Counted from the first letter of the stretch, positions 10,900 through 22,261 are shown. The stretch: 64,000 nucleotides of DNA from Homarus americanus (GCF_018991925.1 NW_024753828.1:3418411-3482410); one strand, 5' to 3'. Made by a program: numbers and translations. The notes: generated from the sequence alone by a model not told the origin.

Positions 10900-11125
10900 C
10901 CTCAAATCTGAGGGTTGACGACCAGTCCTCCACTCCTAACGTTCTCGGGCAGTTTTTACCAATCCTCTTTTATGGTTTTGTATCTCTCTGGGAACCCACT
11001 TTTTAATTTCATTCCGCCATCCCAGTCTCTGCCTTCCCCTGGCCCTTCTATCCTCAACTTTGCCCATTAATATTCTGTAATTATCCCGCCATCCCTAATT
11101 ATATGACCAAAGTACTGTTCCACAA
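10900..11125 (-). mobile_element. LINE remnant, reverse transcriptase C-terminal tail of the 'FGH..GKVEGRR..GR' type
   Basis: Minus-strand reading gives EQYFGHIIRDGG, then, one frame over, ILMGKVEDRRARGRQRLGWR followed by NEIKKW and, farther on, LVKTARER, a stop, and EWRT. This matches the conserved C-terminal pattern of many animal non-LTR polymerases (FGHVxR, then G+VEG+R.RGRPR..W.DDI..W and A.DR..WR). The frameshift near 11080 and the internal TAG at 10938-10936 show it is a dead fragment. The catalytic core is absent. Confidence 0.6.
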
Positions 11126-11129
11126 ACTG

Positions 11130-11925
11130 GCATACGAGTTAGGTTCGTTTGTGTACAGTATTTACGGAATATTAGCCAGTAAGTCCACCACAGAGGGATT
11201 TACCTTGGGTTTACTGTGTAATTAAAAAGTCGTAAAAACATATGCTATTGCCAGAGTCAATTATTAAGGTGAAACAGGAGAGCTAAGTTTAGGAAGTGGA
11301 CTGTGAAAGGTTCCTAACTTCCTATAGTGATTGTTTGTCACACAGAAGATGTAAAAAAATAAGACTACACCTAGGTAATTGACTCAGGTTGAAACACAAA
11401 GATGAAGTCCATAAATAATATAAAAATTACAGTGAAACTCTACCTTGCATGGATAAGTTACTTTCACAACTGGCAGTGGATAAAATTTAGGTGGAGAAAA
11501 AAACCATCTAGAATAAATTCTCTTGCTTCATTTTGTTTCCTTACAGCGTTAAGTTAACGTGTTTTAGGTAGCCTAGTGTAATTTTTATGTTAAAGTTGAG
11601 TATGATGTCAACCAATTAGATACATTATTACATCTTCACTTACGAGAAATATCCATCGTACGAACGTGTGTGAATCCGACACTTATGAGACCCGAGGTAT
11701 AGACTAGAGTAAACGCGCCTCCTCCCCTAAGATCTTAAACTGTATATAAGTTTCATTACAACTTACCCTGAGACACTGAGCTCAGAGTGAAGGTCATACT
11801 GTCATTGACTTAGAACTTGGCCTCGCTTGGATAGATAAGATATCCTCTTACTAGTTCAGTGTAGTTGTTGTTACGACCAGTTACTCTAACATTATAACTC
11901 AGGACATGTTTACTGTCACCGTCAC
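11130..11925. other. No supported feature
   Basis: AT-rich; no frames above 60 codons with protein character and no tandem repeats. Confidence 0.4.
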
Positions 11926-11929
11926 TATC

Positions 11930-12116
11930 TCACAGCCACCCTCCGCCTCTATCTGTGCTTTTATCATTACAATCTAGGATCACATTAGACTTTAGATGAT
12001 TCATTATACGCCCACAGCCCCATGGATACCCACTTTCACACACACACGTCAGGGACCCAGCAGTAGTGAGCCCCGTTACGTGATACGCTCCTCTCACACA
12101 CCGGTAGCTGACCACG
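11930..12116 (-). CDS. Candidate exon, Cys-rich, weakly sushi/CCP-like
   Basis: A minus-strand acceptor (CTCCCTCACTGTCAG before 12116) opens a frame reading VVSYRCVRGAYHVTG then TTAGSLTCVCESGYPWGCG, with five Cys in all. The pattern Y.C..G.Y.V.G ... L.C...G.W is reminiscent of a complement control (sushi) module, but spacing is imperfect and the final Cys-Pro context is missing. The frame ends at a TGA near 11930. The acceptor is phase 2, whereas sushi exons are normally phase 1, which argues against a standard module. Confidence 0.25.
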
Positions 12117-12119
12117 CTG

Positions 12120-13050
12120 ACAGTGAGGGAGCTACAGTATATATAAAAACTAAAAAAAAATAAAAAATAAATAAATTGGCCAGACCGTAGTGGCCTTCGG
12201 ACGCCATGGCGCCAAACATCACCCCCAATGGACTTAACGAGTAATTCCTCCCGTGTTTACTACTGCATTACTGTTACATTTACATTACTGCTGCCTGCAA
12301 TCTTAACCCTCTTGTCTGCCTTACATGAAATATTAAAAATAATACGCACAGTTTAGCTAATAAAGCTGTAAATACAAATTTTAATTTTTTTTTTGCTGCT
12401 TGGTGCTGTGTCCTTGAGCCAGAACCGCTACATCACTTTACTCAGAAATATCTAAAAACATGGTCGGTGATTATGATTATAAAGGTATAGTATTGTATAA
12501 GTAAACCACTCATAAGAAGTCGGAGGTAACTGATGTAAATCTCTCTCTCTACCTGGTGCTGTGAACGTATCTAATTGATTCGCTGGAACGAAGAAGTTTC
12601 AAAATAGCATCTACATAACTCTTAACAAGTAAAGGTGTTCTATAACCACTCGGGGTAAGAGGGGAAAATAAATCACCATACGTAGGAAACTTTTATAATT
12701 ATACCCAAATCTATTGTGAGCCGATAACTGGCTAAGAGGTTAATAAGTGAACCCGAAGCCATAATCCTGACTATACAGCAGGTAACAAGGCGGCAAAGTG
12801 ACGCCAGTGTAGACGGCTGGGTATAGTGGAGGCTGTCGTAGAGTGCAGTTTGGTGTTGCTATGGACTCACACCGTGGCTAGGGTCTCGATTCACGCGAGA
12901 GGACACACACAATCAAATCCTGGCGTAAACATGGGAAAACAGGGATCAGGTTAGGCTATCACTATGCAGCAATGAGTGAAGATGATGCATTTTTCCCCTT
13001 TCACGAGTTATTTGGATAATGAGTGGTGACTTACGCATACAAGTGCTATA
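12120..13050. other. No supported feature
   Basis: AT-rich DNA with short A and T runs; no gene or repeat family recognised. Confidence 0.4.
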
Positions 13051-13051
13051 T

Positions 13052-13078
13052 GTCCGTGTGTGTGTGTGTGTGTGTGTG
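13052..13078 (+). repeat. (GT)n microsatellite
   Basis: About 13 GT units in a row; it sits inside a 103-codon frame that has no other support. Confidence 0.9.
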
Positions 13079-13079
13079 G

Positions 13080-13546
13080 ACAGTCAGATAAACATGAAAC
13101 CACCTAACACAGACACAGGCAAGGAGGCAGGTGGTGATATGCTGTTCTCCACCACCCTCACCTGTCCACCCCTGGGGCCGCATTTTATAAAGCCTCTACA
13201 ACACATACACACGGATTATTCCCTGTATAATATATATATCTACGACACTAACTGTAAACATGGAATTATTTCATCATCACTATACAAAATAAAAGTTATA
13301 ATGATAAATTCCCTACAATTATTCCTGTAAACGATATAGAGAGATAAAAGGGTATCTGGATGACAATTAGCATACAAGGACAGGCAGAAGGTAATATAGT
13401 AACATTATTCAGAGGGTGAAGTATACACGGCGGGTTGTAATTTTGTAATAAAAGTAAAATTCAATGTTTGGGTATTTTTTTTTCCAGTTCGTTTGGATAA
13501 TGTGATACGATACTATTGTTTCAGAGAGTATACGGTTTGACGTTCA
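13080..13546. other. No supported feature
   Basis: Mixed-composition DNA between two GT microsatellites; nothing recognised. Confidence 0.4.

Positions 13547-13598
<52 letters not shown>
13547..13598 (+). repeat. (GT)n microsatellite
   Basis: About 26 uninterrupted GT units just upstream of the 44-bp satellite. Confidence 0.95.
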
Positions 13599-13600
<2 letters not shown>

Positions 13601-13647
13601 CGAAACCTGACGTCTTACCTCCGAGGGCGCCAGTCAGATCAGATGAA

Positions 13648-16192
13648 GGAGGGCGTGGTTTGATGAGCAGTATAGCAGGTAAAGGAGGCTACTGTGGCGT
13701 GGTTTGATGAGCAGTATAGCAGGTAAAGGAGGCTACTGTGGCGTGGTTTGATGAGCAGTATAGCAGGTGAAGGAGGCTACTGTGGCGTGGTTTGAGGAGC
13801 AGTATAGCAGGTGAAGAGGCTACCGTGGCAGTGTGAAGGAGGCTACTGTGGCGTGGTTTGAGGAGCAGTATAGCAGGTGAAGAGGCTACCGTGGCGTGGT
13901 TTGAGGAGCAGTATAGCAATGAGGAGCAGTGTAGCGGGTGAGGCTACTGTGGCGTGGTTTGATGAGCAGTATAGCAGGTGAAGGAGGCTACTGTGGAGTG
14001 GTTTGATGAGCAGTATAGCAGGTGAAGGAGGCTACTGTAGTGGTTTGAGGAGCAGTATAGCAGGTGAAGGAGGCTACTGTGTGGTTTTGAGACAGTTGAG
14101 GAGCAGTATAGCAGGTGGCGTGGCTTGAAGGAGGCTACTGTGGAGTGGTTTGAGTGAAGGCGGCTGCAGGCAGCGATACTGCGGCGTGGTTGATGAGCAG
14201 TATAGCAGGTGAAGCGAGGAGTAGCTACTGTGGCGTGGTTTTGAGGCGGTGGCGTGGTTTGGGTTAGCAGCATAGCAGGTGAAGGAGGCTACTGTGGCGT
14301 GGTTTGAGGGCAGTATAGCAGGTGAAGGAGGCTACTGTGGCGTGGTTTGAGGCAGTATGCAGGTGAAGGAGGCTACTGTGGCGTGGTTTGATGAGCAGTA
14401 TAGCAGGTGAAGGAGGCTACTGTGGCGTGGTTTGATGAGCAGTATAGCAGGTGAAGGAGGCTACTGTGGCGTGGTTTGATGAGCAGTATAGCAGGTGGAA
14501 GGAGGCTACTGGGGCGTGGTTTGAGGAGCAGTATAGCAGGTGAAGGAGGCTGCTGTGGCGTGTGGTTTGAGGCAGTATATATGTGAGAGGCTACTGTGGG
14601 TGGTTTGAGGAGCAGTATAGCAGGTGAAGGAGGCTACTGTGGCGTGGTTTGAGAGCAGTATAGCAGGTGAAGAGACTGTGGCGTGGTTTGATGGGCAGTA
14701 TAGCAGGTGAAGAGGCTACTGTGGAGTGGTTTGAGGAGCAGTATAGCAGGTGAAGGAGGCTACTGTGGAGTGTTTGAGGAGCAGTATAGCAGGTGAAGGA
14801 GGCTACTGTGGCGTGGTTTGAGGAGCAGTATAGCAGGTGAAGGGAGGCTACTGTGGCGTGGTTTGATAGCATAGCAGGTGAAGGAGGTCTGTGGAGTGGT
14901 TTGAGACATATAGCAGGTGAAGGAGGCTACTGTAGGCGTGGTTTGATGAGCAGTATAGCGAGGAGCAAAGTGAAGGAGGCTACTGTGGCGTGGTTTGAGG
15001 ACAGTATAGCAGGTGAAGGAGGCTACTGTGGTGGCTCACGGAGGCATAGCAGGTGAAGGAGGCTACTGTGGCGTGGTTTGATGGAGCAGTATAGCAGAAG
15101 GAGGCTACTGTGGCGTGGTTTGAGTATAGCAGGTGAAGGAGGCGCTACTGTGGAGTGGTTTGATGAGCAGTATAGCAGGTGAAGGAGGCTACTGTGGCGT
15201 GGTTTGATGAGCAGTATAGCAGGTGAAGGGAGGCTACTGTGGCGTGGTTTGATGAGATAGCAGTATAGCAGGTGAAGGAGGCTACTGTGGCGTGGTTTGA
15301 TGAGCAGTATAGCAGGTGAAGGAGGCTACTGTGGCGTGGTTTGATGAGCAGTATAGCAGGCGAAGGAGGCTACTGTGGCGTGGTTTGAGGAGCAGTATAG
15401 CAGGTGAAGGAGGCTACTGGCGTGGTTTGAGGAGCAATTATGGTTTGATGAGCGCATAGCAGGTGAAGGAGGCTACTGTGGCGTGGTTTGAGGAGCAGTA
15501 TAGCAGGTGAAGGAGGCTACTGTGGCGCGTGGTTTTGAGGAGCAGTATGAAAGGGAGGCTACTGTGGCGTGGTTTGAGGAGCAGTATAGGTGTAAAGGAG
15601 GCTACTGTATGTGGTTTGAGGAGCAGTAGCAGGTGAAGGAGGCTACTGTGGCGTGGTTGAGGAGCAGTATAGCAGGTGAAGAGGCTACTGTGGCGTGGTT
15701 TGAGGCAGTATAGCAGTGAAGGAGGCTACTGGCGTGGCTTGAGGAGCAGTGAATAGCAGGTGAAGGAGGCTACTGTGGCGTGGTTTGATATGGAGCAAGG
15801 GATAGCAATATTGGCAGAAGGAGGCTACTGTGGCGTGGTTTGATGAGCAGTATAGCAGGTGAAGGAGCTATGTGGCGTGGTTTGAATATAGCGAATGAAG
15901 GCTACTGTGGCGTGGTTTGAGGAGCAGTATAGCAGGTGAAGGAGGCTACTGTGGCGTGGTTTGATGAGCAGTATAGCAGGTGAAGGAGGCTACTGTGTGC
16001 GTGAATGAGGAGTATAGCAGGTGAAGGAGGCTACTGTGGCGTGGTTTGAGGAGCAGTATAGCAGGTGAAGGAGGCTACTGTGGCGTGGTTTGAGGAGCAG
16101 TATAGCAGGTGAAGGAGGCTACTGTGGCGTGGTTTGATGAGCAGTATAGCAGGTAAAGGAGGCTACTGTGGCGTGGTTTGAGGAGCAATATG
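13648..16192 (+). repeat. 44-bp satellite array
   Basis: Roughly 55-60 tandem copies of a 44-bp unit built from GTGGCGTGGTTTGA, (G/T)GAGCAGTATAGCAGG and TGAAGGAGGCTACT. Many units carry 1-8 bp deletions or insertions while others are identical, so the array is either old and unevenly homogenised or noisily assembled. Because 44 is not a multiple of three, all three frames are cycled through; the minus-strand frames (75-109 codons with the repeated motif NHATVASFTCYTAHQ) are translations of the repeat, not genes. Confidence 0.95.
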
Positions 16193-16194
16193 AA

Positions 16195-17835
16195 AACTTA
16201 TATAACAGTAACATATATTGAGTTTAAAGGACAATCGAAATAAATATATTAAAATGAGGACAAACTGTATTAAAAAATAATAAAAATATGTATTGTGGAT
16301 CCCCATCTGATTATATTCCCATTTAATAAGACTTTTTCCACTGCTCCTCGTAACTGATAAAAATAAGTACTCTATCCCACTCATAGACACAATCCCACTC
16401 AGCTGCTCTATCCCACTCAGGTACTCTATCCCACTCATTATTCCCTCCACCGCTGTACTGAGATAAAAGAGAACTGACCAAATCACATTCTTACTTCCAG
16501 ATGATTATATAAGATTCTTTTTATGTAATGAGACCAAGGACTATTAGTGTGTAAGTGGTGGTACAGGAAAAGGTCATTATTATATACTAATTCTAGGCAC
16601 TTAACCTAACTATAGACCCATGAAAATGTATCTCTTTGATTTTGAATTATTGATAAGTAATGTACAGTATGTGTCATCCCTAGAACACTTGCTTAGTTGT
16701 GACATCAATATTAACATCAATACCGTCGCGTTCACATACCTTAATAAATTCAGGATCCTATTGGGTGGCAGTGAGTGAACCCGGGATTAATATGGTGCTA
16801 GTAGGAGAGGTAATATCAACTAGGAGGCGGGGGGCGGGGGGGGATCCTCGTTATATAATGTGGTTTACGTAAATTTCTCAAGTGGCCAATATATACAAGA
16901 ATGGGAAACAAGGAATCACAATCTTAATTTCTTCTTTTCTGAATATTAAATAACTAAACAGTCGACACGAACAATTTGCAAGGTTAGCAACACTGAAGAT
17001 GAACTCTGGCACACACACACACACACACACTACTCACATCATTATAGCATTGATTTATATGAAAGTTAATAATTTTTTGGGTAAAATTTTTTCACCAACT
17101 CACGTCTTGGTAACCTTTCTCGTTTTGTTTTTCTTCAGTAGCCTTCAGCGTTACCATTCAGCCATGCCCTTGTTCTTTAACTTATTGACCACCGTGTACG
17201 TACGAGTTAACCTTACATCCACAGACACTTGTGTACCTCGTCTGGACTGAAGGCACCATGTCCGTCATCACACACACACACAGCATTATTTTTCATCTTG
17301 TGTCCAACTTTGTCTTTATCATCGGAGGTCCTGGTAGATGATAAACGAATGACGCCAAGGAAAAAAAAAAAATATCAGATCTTTCCTCCAAGAGTCCCCT
17401 CGAGCACGGCTGTACACTCGTCAGTAACCCCAGAAGGTAGGTAGGTGACATTTAACAGAACAGCAGCGAAGGTGAACAAAAAAGATCTCATATCTTCTCA
17501 TGGATTTCTCTTAGCGCTTCAAGGTTTAACTTTCAGCCCGCCAGCAGTCCTCCTCTCGGCGCCATTATATCTGAGCTTGGAATAATAGCGATCATTCTTC
17601 ATAACAACATCACTTAACACTATACTCTATATATACTCTATACATAATCGATGAAGAAACTTTAAAAAATATGGTGTCGGTGTATTGTTGTATTAATGTT
17701 GGTTATGAGTGTTGTTTAATGTTCTTGTGTATGTTACCTGTCTTAATTACCGACAGCAACACACCTGGTGGTAATAGGTCCTCAGGTCACATGACTGTAA
17801 ACAAAAGTTAATCTTACCTCCAGTGTTAGTTAAAA
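16195..17835. other. No supported gene; small tandem and CA tracts
   Basis: Contains a short tandem of CTCTATCCCACTCA (four copies, about 16368-16438), a G-run near 16830-16845 and CA tracts at about 17010-17030 and 17268-17281. A GTAGGTAGG donor-like site follows a short frame at 17437, but no exon is otherwise supported. Confidence 0.45.
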
Positions 17836-17837
17836 AC

Positions 17838-17838
17838 C

Positions 17839-17871
<33 letters not shown>
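17838..17871 (+). repeat. (ATT)n microsatellite
   Basis: About 11 ATT units, about 70 bp away from the 3' tail of CR1-like copy A. Confidence 0.9.
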
Positions 17872-17872
<1 letters not shown>

Positions 17873-17940
17873 CCGCCAGAGTTAACCATCTTAGGTGGTG
17901 AGAGGCAGGTAGGACTATATCCGGCTACACTCAAATTAAG

Positions 17941-18635
17941 AACATAGAATATAAGAATGGAGGAAACTGCAGCGGGCCTATTGGCCCATACTGGGCAGTC
18001 CCGTTTACACCCAACCCCTTTCGCTCATACATCCATCCAACCTATGTTTGAAGCTATCTAGTGTATTCGAGTTAATGATGATGTTTGGTAACTTGTTCCA
18101 CTCATCCACTACTCTATTTCCAAACCAATGTTTACCTATTTCGCGCCTAAATCTAAATTTTTCTAATTTAAAACCATTGTTACGAGTTCGCTCTTGGTTG
18201 GATAGTTTGAGTACCTTTATAATGTCCCTTTTGTTTAGCCCTGACTTCCATTTATACACCTCGATCATGTCGCCCCTCACTCTACGTCTGCCGTGGGAGT
18301 GCAGATTAAGATGCTTTAACCTGTCTCTGTACTCAAGGTTCCTAATGCCCGGGATTAGTCTTGTCATTCTCCTCTGAATTCTTTCTAGGGATTCTCTATC
18401 CATTCTGTAGTACGGTGACCAGAACTGAACTGCGTAATCCAAGTGTGGTCTCACAAGCGCAAGATATAGTTTCAGGATGACCTCGCTAGTCTTGTAACTG
18501 ACACTCCTTTGTATGAACCCAAATACCTTATTAGCCTTGTTTCGAGCAAATACACATTCTTTTCTTGGTTTAAGATCCCTCCCTATCATTACTCCTAAAT
18601 CTTTCTCGCAGTCTGATTTCTCTATAACATCGGAT
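17941..18635 (-). mobile_element. CR1-type LINE copy A, 5'-truncated
   Basis: On the minus strand a 194-codon open frame (18589-18005) encodes the post-catalytic part of a CR1 reverse transcriptase. Landmarks in order: MIGRDLKPRKE, KLYLALVRPHLDYAVQFWSP (about residue 43), LERIQRRMTRLIPG, RRRVRGDMIEVYKW, NQERTRNNGFKL, and NRVVDEWNKLPNIII near the end, closing GWV then a stop. The frame continues upstream as EKSDCEKDLGV to about 18635, where the copy is truncated. The 3' UTR ends in TTCTTATATTCTATGTTCTT, the octamer-type tail used by CR1 elements. Unlike the other copies this segment is uninterrupted, so it is the youngest here. The endonuclease and catalytic core are absent, so it is not autonomous. 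Confidence 0.85.
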
Positions 18636-18639
18636 TACT

Positions 18640-19188
18640 TTAATTAAACTACTGTAATTACTTTTCCTCTGCATGAAGGGAGACTTATAATTAGTGGTAG
18701 AAAAATATAATACTAATGTCATGGTTTTGGGTTTTCGTTGTGGTAGTAAAGTGGATTATATTATATAAAGATTATAATATGTTTCTTATTTCTTACCGCA
18801 GAATTCGATACCTTCACACTGGTTACTTACAAGAGATTATGGCGTATCTACTTAGAAGTTCACTCCACCACTCGACATTCCATGATTTATACTTGATAAA
18901 TGACGATTTAATGAATTCGATTAATTTCCAACATCCATCTAAGTTGTTGGTTATACTTTGTCATAACCAATCAGTCATTACCTTTAGTAATAATAAGATA
19001 GGATCACAGATGCGGGCAAATAATTGCACTTACATTTATTTGTCAAACTTCCATACATGATTTACAATTTGCATGGATATAATTTTATGAATCACTCACG
19101 TTCACGCTGTAATAAAATTAATCTTCTAAAAGAGGGAATTTTCAACTTGGGGACACATGTGATTACTCTACTATGGGTATGACTTAAC
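18640..19188. other. No supported feature
   Basis: AT-rich; a 114-codon frame (18716-19060, plus) is motif-free. Confidence 0.4.
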
Positions 19189-19371
19189 AGAGCCTTAATT
19201 CTTCAAGTGATACATTTACTGCCAGCCTGGATTGCTTTTGTTGCAACAGGCTTCCGCACAAGAACTTCTTTCCATGGGGATAACAACAAAAAGGTACTCT
19301 TGGGTTACCACACATACTGTACAGTAGTCTAGCATCACTGACAGTCACTGTAGACGGTTGTCGCGGCAAGA
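19189..19371 (+). repeat. Tandem repeat of about 169 bp, unit 1 (divergent)
   Basis: Shares CAGCCTGGATTGCTTTTGT, GGGGATAACAAC and the closing GGTCACTGTAGA-type motif with the two units at 20314-20650. It is separated from them by CR1-like copy B and is more diverged than units 2 and 3 are from each other. Confidence 0.7.
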
Positions 19372-20313
19372 ACATAAGAACATAAGAATGGAGGAAACTG
19401 CAGCGGGCCTATTGGCCCATACTGGGCAGTCCCATTTACACCCAACCCCTATTGCTCATATGAGCATCCAACCTATGTTTGAAGCTATCCAGCATATTCT
19501 AGTTAATGATGATATTTGGTAACTTGTTCCATTCATCCACTACTCTGTTACCAAACCATTGTTTACATATTTCGAGCCTAAATCTAAATTTGTCTAATTT
19601 AAAACCATTGTTACGAGTTCGCTCCTGGTTGGATAGTTTGAGTACCTTTGTAATGTCCCCTTTGTTCAGCCCTGACTTCCATTTATACACCTCTATTATA
19701 TCGCCTCTCACTCGTACGTCTCTCGAGGGAGTGCAAATTAAGATGCTTTAACCTGTCTCTGTACGCAAGGATCCTAATGCCCGGAATTAGCCTTGTCATT
19801 CTCCTCTGACTTCTTTCCAAGGATTCTATATCCATTCTGTACAATAATAAGGTGACCAGAATTGAACTGCGTAATCCAAGTGAGGTCTCACAAGCACAAG
19901 ATATAGTTTTAGGATGACCTCACTAGTCTTGTAACTAACACTCCTTTGTATGAACCCAAGAACTTTATTAGCCTTGTTTCGAGCAAATACACATTGTTTA
20001 CTTGGCTTAAGGTTCCTACTTATCATTACTCCTAAATCTCTCTCGCAGTTGGATTTCTCAATGGCATCATTGTTCATCTGGTAACTGGTTCCCTGTTTAC
20101 ATCTCCTATACTGAGTACTTTACATTTGTCCACGTTAAATTTCATCTGCCATTTTTCAGATCATTAAAAAAATTTGTTTAGATCTTCCTGTAGTTTTGTG
20201 GAGTCCTCGTCAGATTTAATAACACGTCCTATTTTAGTGTCATCAGCAAATTTACTTATGTTGCTGTCTATGCCGATATCTATGTCGTTTATGTATATAA
20301 TAAATAATAACTG
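19371..20313 (-). mobile_element. CR1-type LINE copy B, inserted in a tandem repeat
   Basis: Minus-strand reading from 20313 begins inside the catalytic domain (YINDIDIGID, then [12 protein letters not shown] with the catalytic FADD motif). It continues through DLNK, EKSNCERDLGVMISRNLKPS, LVLVRPHLDYAVQFWSP and, after frameshifts near 19830 and 19730, RGDIIEVYKWKSGLNKGDI and NRVVDEWNKLPNIIIN, then a stop. The tail is TTCTTATGTTCTTATGTTCTT-like at 19371-19392. It interrupts a roughly 169-bp tandem repeat between its first and second units. Several frameshifts mark it as dead. Confidence 0.85.
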
Positions 20314-20650
20314 GTAAGCGTGACTTGAATTAACCATTTAGGTGCAACAGACCAGCCTGGATTGCTTTTGTCGCAACCAGGCATCCACACGTGATATTTC
20401 CACGGGGATAACAAACCTAGGTTAACACGCTTGGTCTCGTGTCGATCACGGTCACTGTAGATGGGTGTCGTGCAGGAGAACTCTAAGCGTGAATTGATTA
20501 ACCATTTACTGTAGGTTTGATAGGCCAGCCTGGATTGCTTTTGTCGCAACCAGGCATCCACACGTGATATTTTCACGGGGATAACAACCTAGGTTAACAC
20601 ACTTAGTCTCGTGTCGACGACGGTCCACAGGGCGGAGTATGGTGTCCCGC
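20314..20650 (+). repeat. Tandem repeat of about 169 bp, units 2 and 3
   Basis: Two direct copies (about 20318-20486 and 20487-20650), each with GCGTGA.TTGA.TTAACCATTTA, CAGCCTGGATTGCTTTTGTC, GCATCCACACGTGATATTT, CACGGGGATAACAA and CTCGTGTCGA. No protein is supported in them. The array extends to unit 1 across the CR1 insertion. Confidence 0.75.
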
Positions 20651-20970
20651 TCCCTTCAGGAGGGAGGAGGTGGGCGTCTTGACTAACCCATGGCCAAGGG
20701 GATACTACTCAAAATGAGGTTTTTTGGTGTGAAGCGATGAACAGTACAACACTGTCTCACTGGCCTCCCCCTAAAGGCTGGCTAACATACACTAATGGAA
20801 AATATATGTCCCAGTTATGCCTCGCCAGGTGTCTTATCTCTAGTAAAACAAACTTTGGAATTGGTTGCGTGGGTAAGCCTAACGCAACCCATGACAACTA
20901 ATGACAATATTATCATGCTAAGATTGTTATATAGTTAGTCAATCACAGGTAAGCATGCTGCAGGGATTGG
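20651..20970. other. No supported feature
   Basis: Mixed-composition flank between the tandem repeat and the CRE cluster; nothing recognised. Confidence 0.4.
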
Positions 20971-20974
20971 ATCG

Positions 20975-21078
20975 TGACGTCACATGTGCATTATCATTCA
21001 AGGTCACAAACTACATTACTTTAAAATACTCTGACGTCACCTAAGAGATTCTGACGTCATCCAGGGGTTCTGACGTCA
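20975..21078. promoter_or_regulatory. Cluster of four CRE palindromes
   Basis: The full 8-bp cAMP-response element TGACGTCA occurs at 20975-20982, 21032-21039, 21052-21059 and 21071-21078. The last three are spaced 20 and 19 bp apart, about two helical turns. An AGGTCA half-site lies at 21001. The palindrome is expected about once per 65 kb by chance. The 19-20-bp spacing also suggests a small local duplication (TTCTGACGTCA recurs), so it may be a minisatellite start rather than an enhancer. No adjacent gene is identified. Confidence 0.5.
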
Positions 21079-21150
21079 CACTGCCAACACCACTTAGCAA
21101 CTGCTTGTAGGTAATGTTTCTAAGTTAAACATCAGATTGGTCAAATTAGG

Positions 21151-21151
<1 letters not shown>

Positions 21152-21209
<58 letters not shown>

Positions 21210-21429
21210 GATACACCAGGTAACTCAGGCCCACCTTTTTATTAGCTCAGGTGGTCTAGATTCTAGAACCTCGTGTGTGTATGTGTGTGTGTGTGTGTGT
21301 GTGTGCACGTGCGTGTGTGTTCCCTAATAATGATTACCGTCACACCTGTTGCTCTCTCATACTCCCTACCCAGCCCGTCTACCTGTACCTTACCTCTAGT
21401 GACAAAGAGAGAGAGAGAGAGAGAGAGAG
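21152..21429. repeat. Microsatellite cluster: (CA)n, (TG)n, (GA)n
   Basis: (CA)28 at 21152-21207, interrupted TG at 21273-21320 and (GA)n at 21404-21429, with (TC)n at 21437-21449. Opposed 70-codon frames here are repeat translations. Confidence 0.9.
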
Positions 21430-21499
21430 GACAATTTCTCTCTCTCTCTAAGTTCATTCCCCTGCTCCTTGTGTCTCCATCCCTGTGTTAGTTAGTAAG

Positions 21500-22040
21500 T
21501 TTGGTTTAATTTTAACTTCACGTAAGAGCAGTGTTTATTAAACCTGGTGGTGGGCAATTGAAGCACCTAAACCAATAATAAAACTAACCTTGAATTCGGA
21601 GGTTCTAGGCAAAAGTATTACACGAACACATTTTTTATTTATTATTTATTTTTTTGCGGGTATTAGCCTAGGGGGCGAAAAAATAAGAATAGAAAGAAAT
21701 TAAAAATAGAAAAGGAAAAGGTTATATTATACTACACCGCGAAGATGCCGGAAAACCAACTTTTTAAAGTGAGACAAATTGTATGGGTATGGAAACACAG
21801 AAGAAGGCAGAGCATTCTACAGTTTGGGGGTGTGAGGAAAGAAGGATGCACTATAACGGGTTATTCTAGTGTGACACATCCACACAGAAACGGTGGGCAC
21901 AGCGGGGAAGACGAGTGTTACGAGCCTATGGCCTTGCCGGCGGTACACAGGATGCCAAATCCACCGAACATTGCCCGATAAAGTACCTGTAAAAGAGAGA
22001 GAGTGAATACATTGCGGCGGAGAGAAAGGAGGAGGGTTAA
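21500..22040. other. No supported gene; family R fragment
   Basis: At about 21645-21690, GCGGGTATTAGCC and GGGGGCGAAAAAATAA match dispersed family R. The remainder carries motif-free frames only. Confidence 0.4.
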
Positions 22041-22044
<4 letters not shown>

Positions 22045-22101
<57 letters not shown>

Positions 22102-22182
22102 AACCCATACCAGGTGCAGTGACTCATACTGCACATATGACACACACACACCCGATCTGCTTACCCCCTACCCCGACGTGCG

Positions 22183-22257
<75 letters not shown>
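22045..22257 (+). repeat. Two long (CA)n microsatellites
   Basis: (CA)n at 22045-22099 and 22183-22257, with a short CA tract at 22140-22150 between them. Confidence 0.95.

Positions 22258-22261
<4 letters not shown>

Noticed and set aside
13689..15056. Several 67-109-codon frames (NHATVASFTCYTAHQ type)
   Set aside because: They are translations of the 44-bp satellite in shifting frames.
18048..18377. 109-codon plus-strand frame
   Set aside because: Antisense shadow of the CR1 reverse transcriptase.
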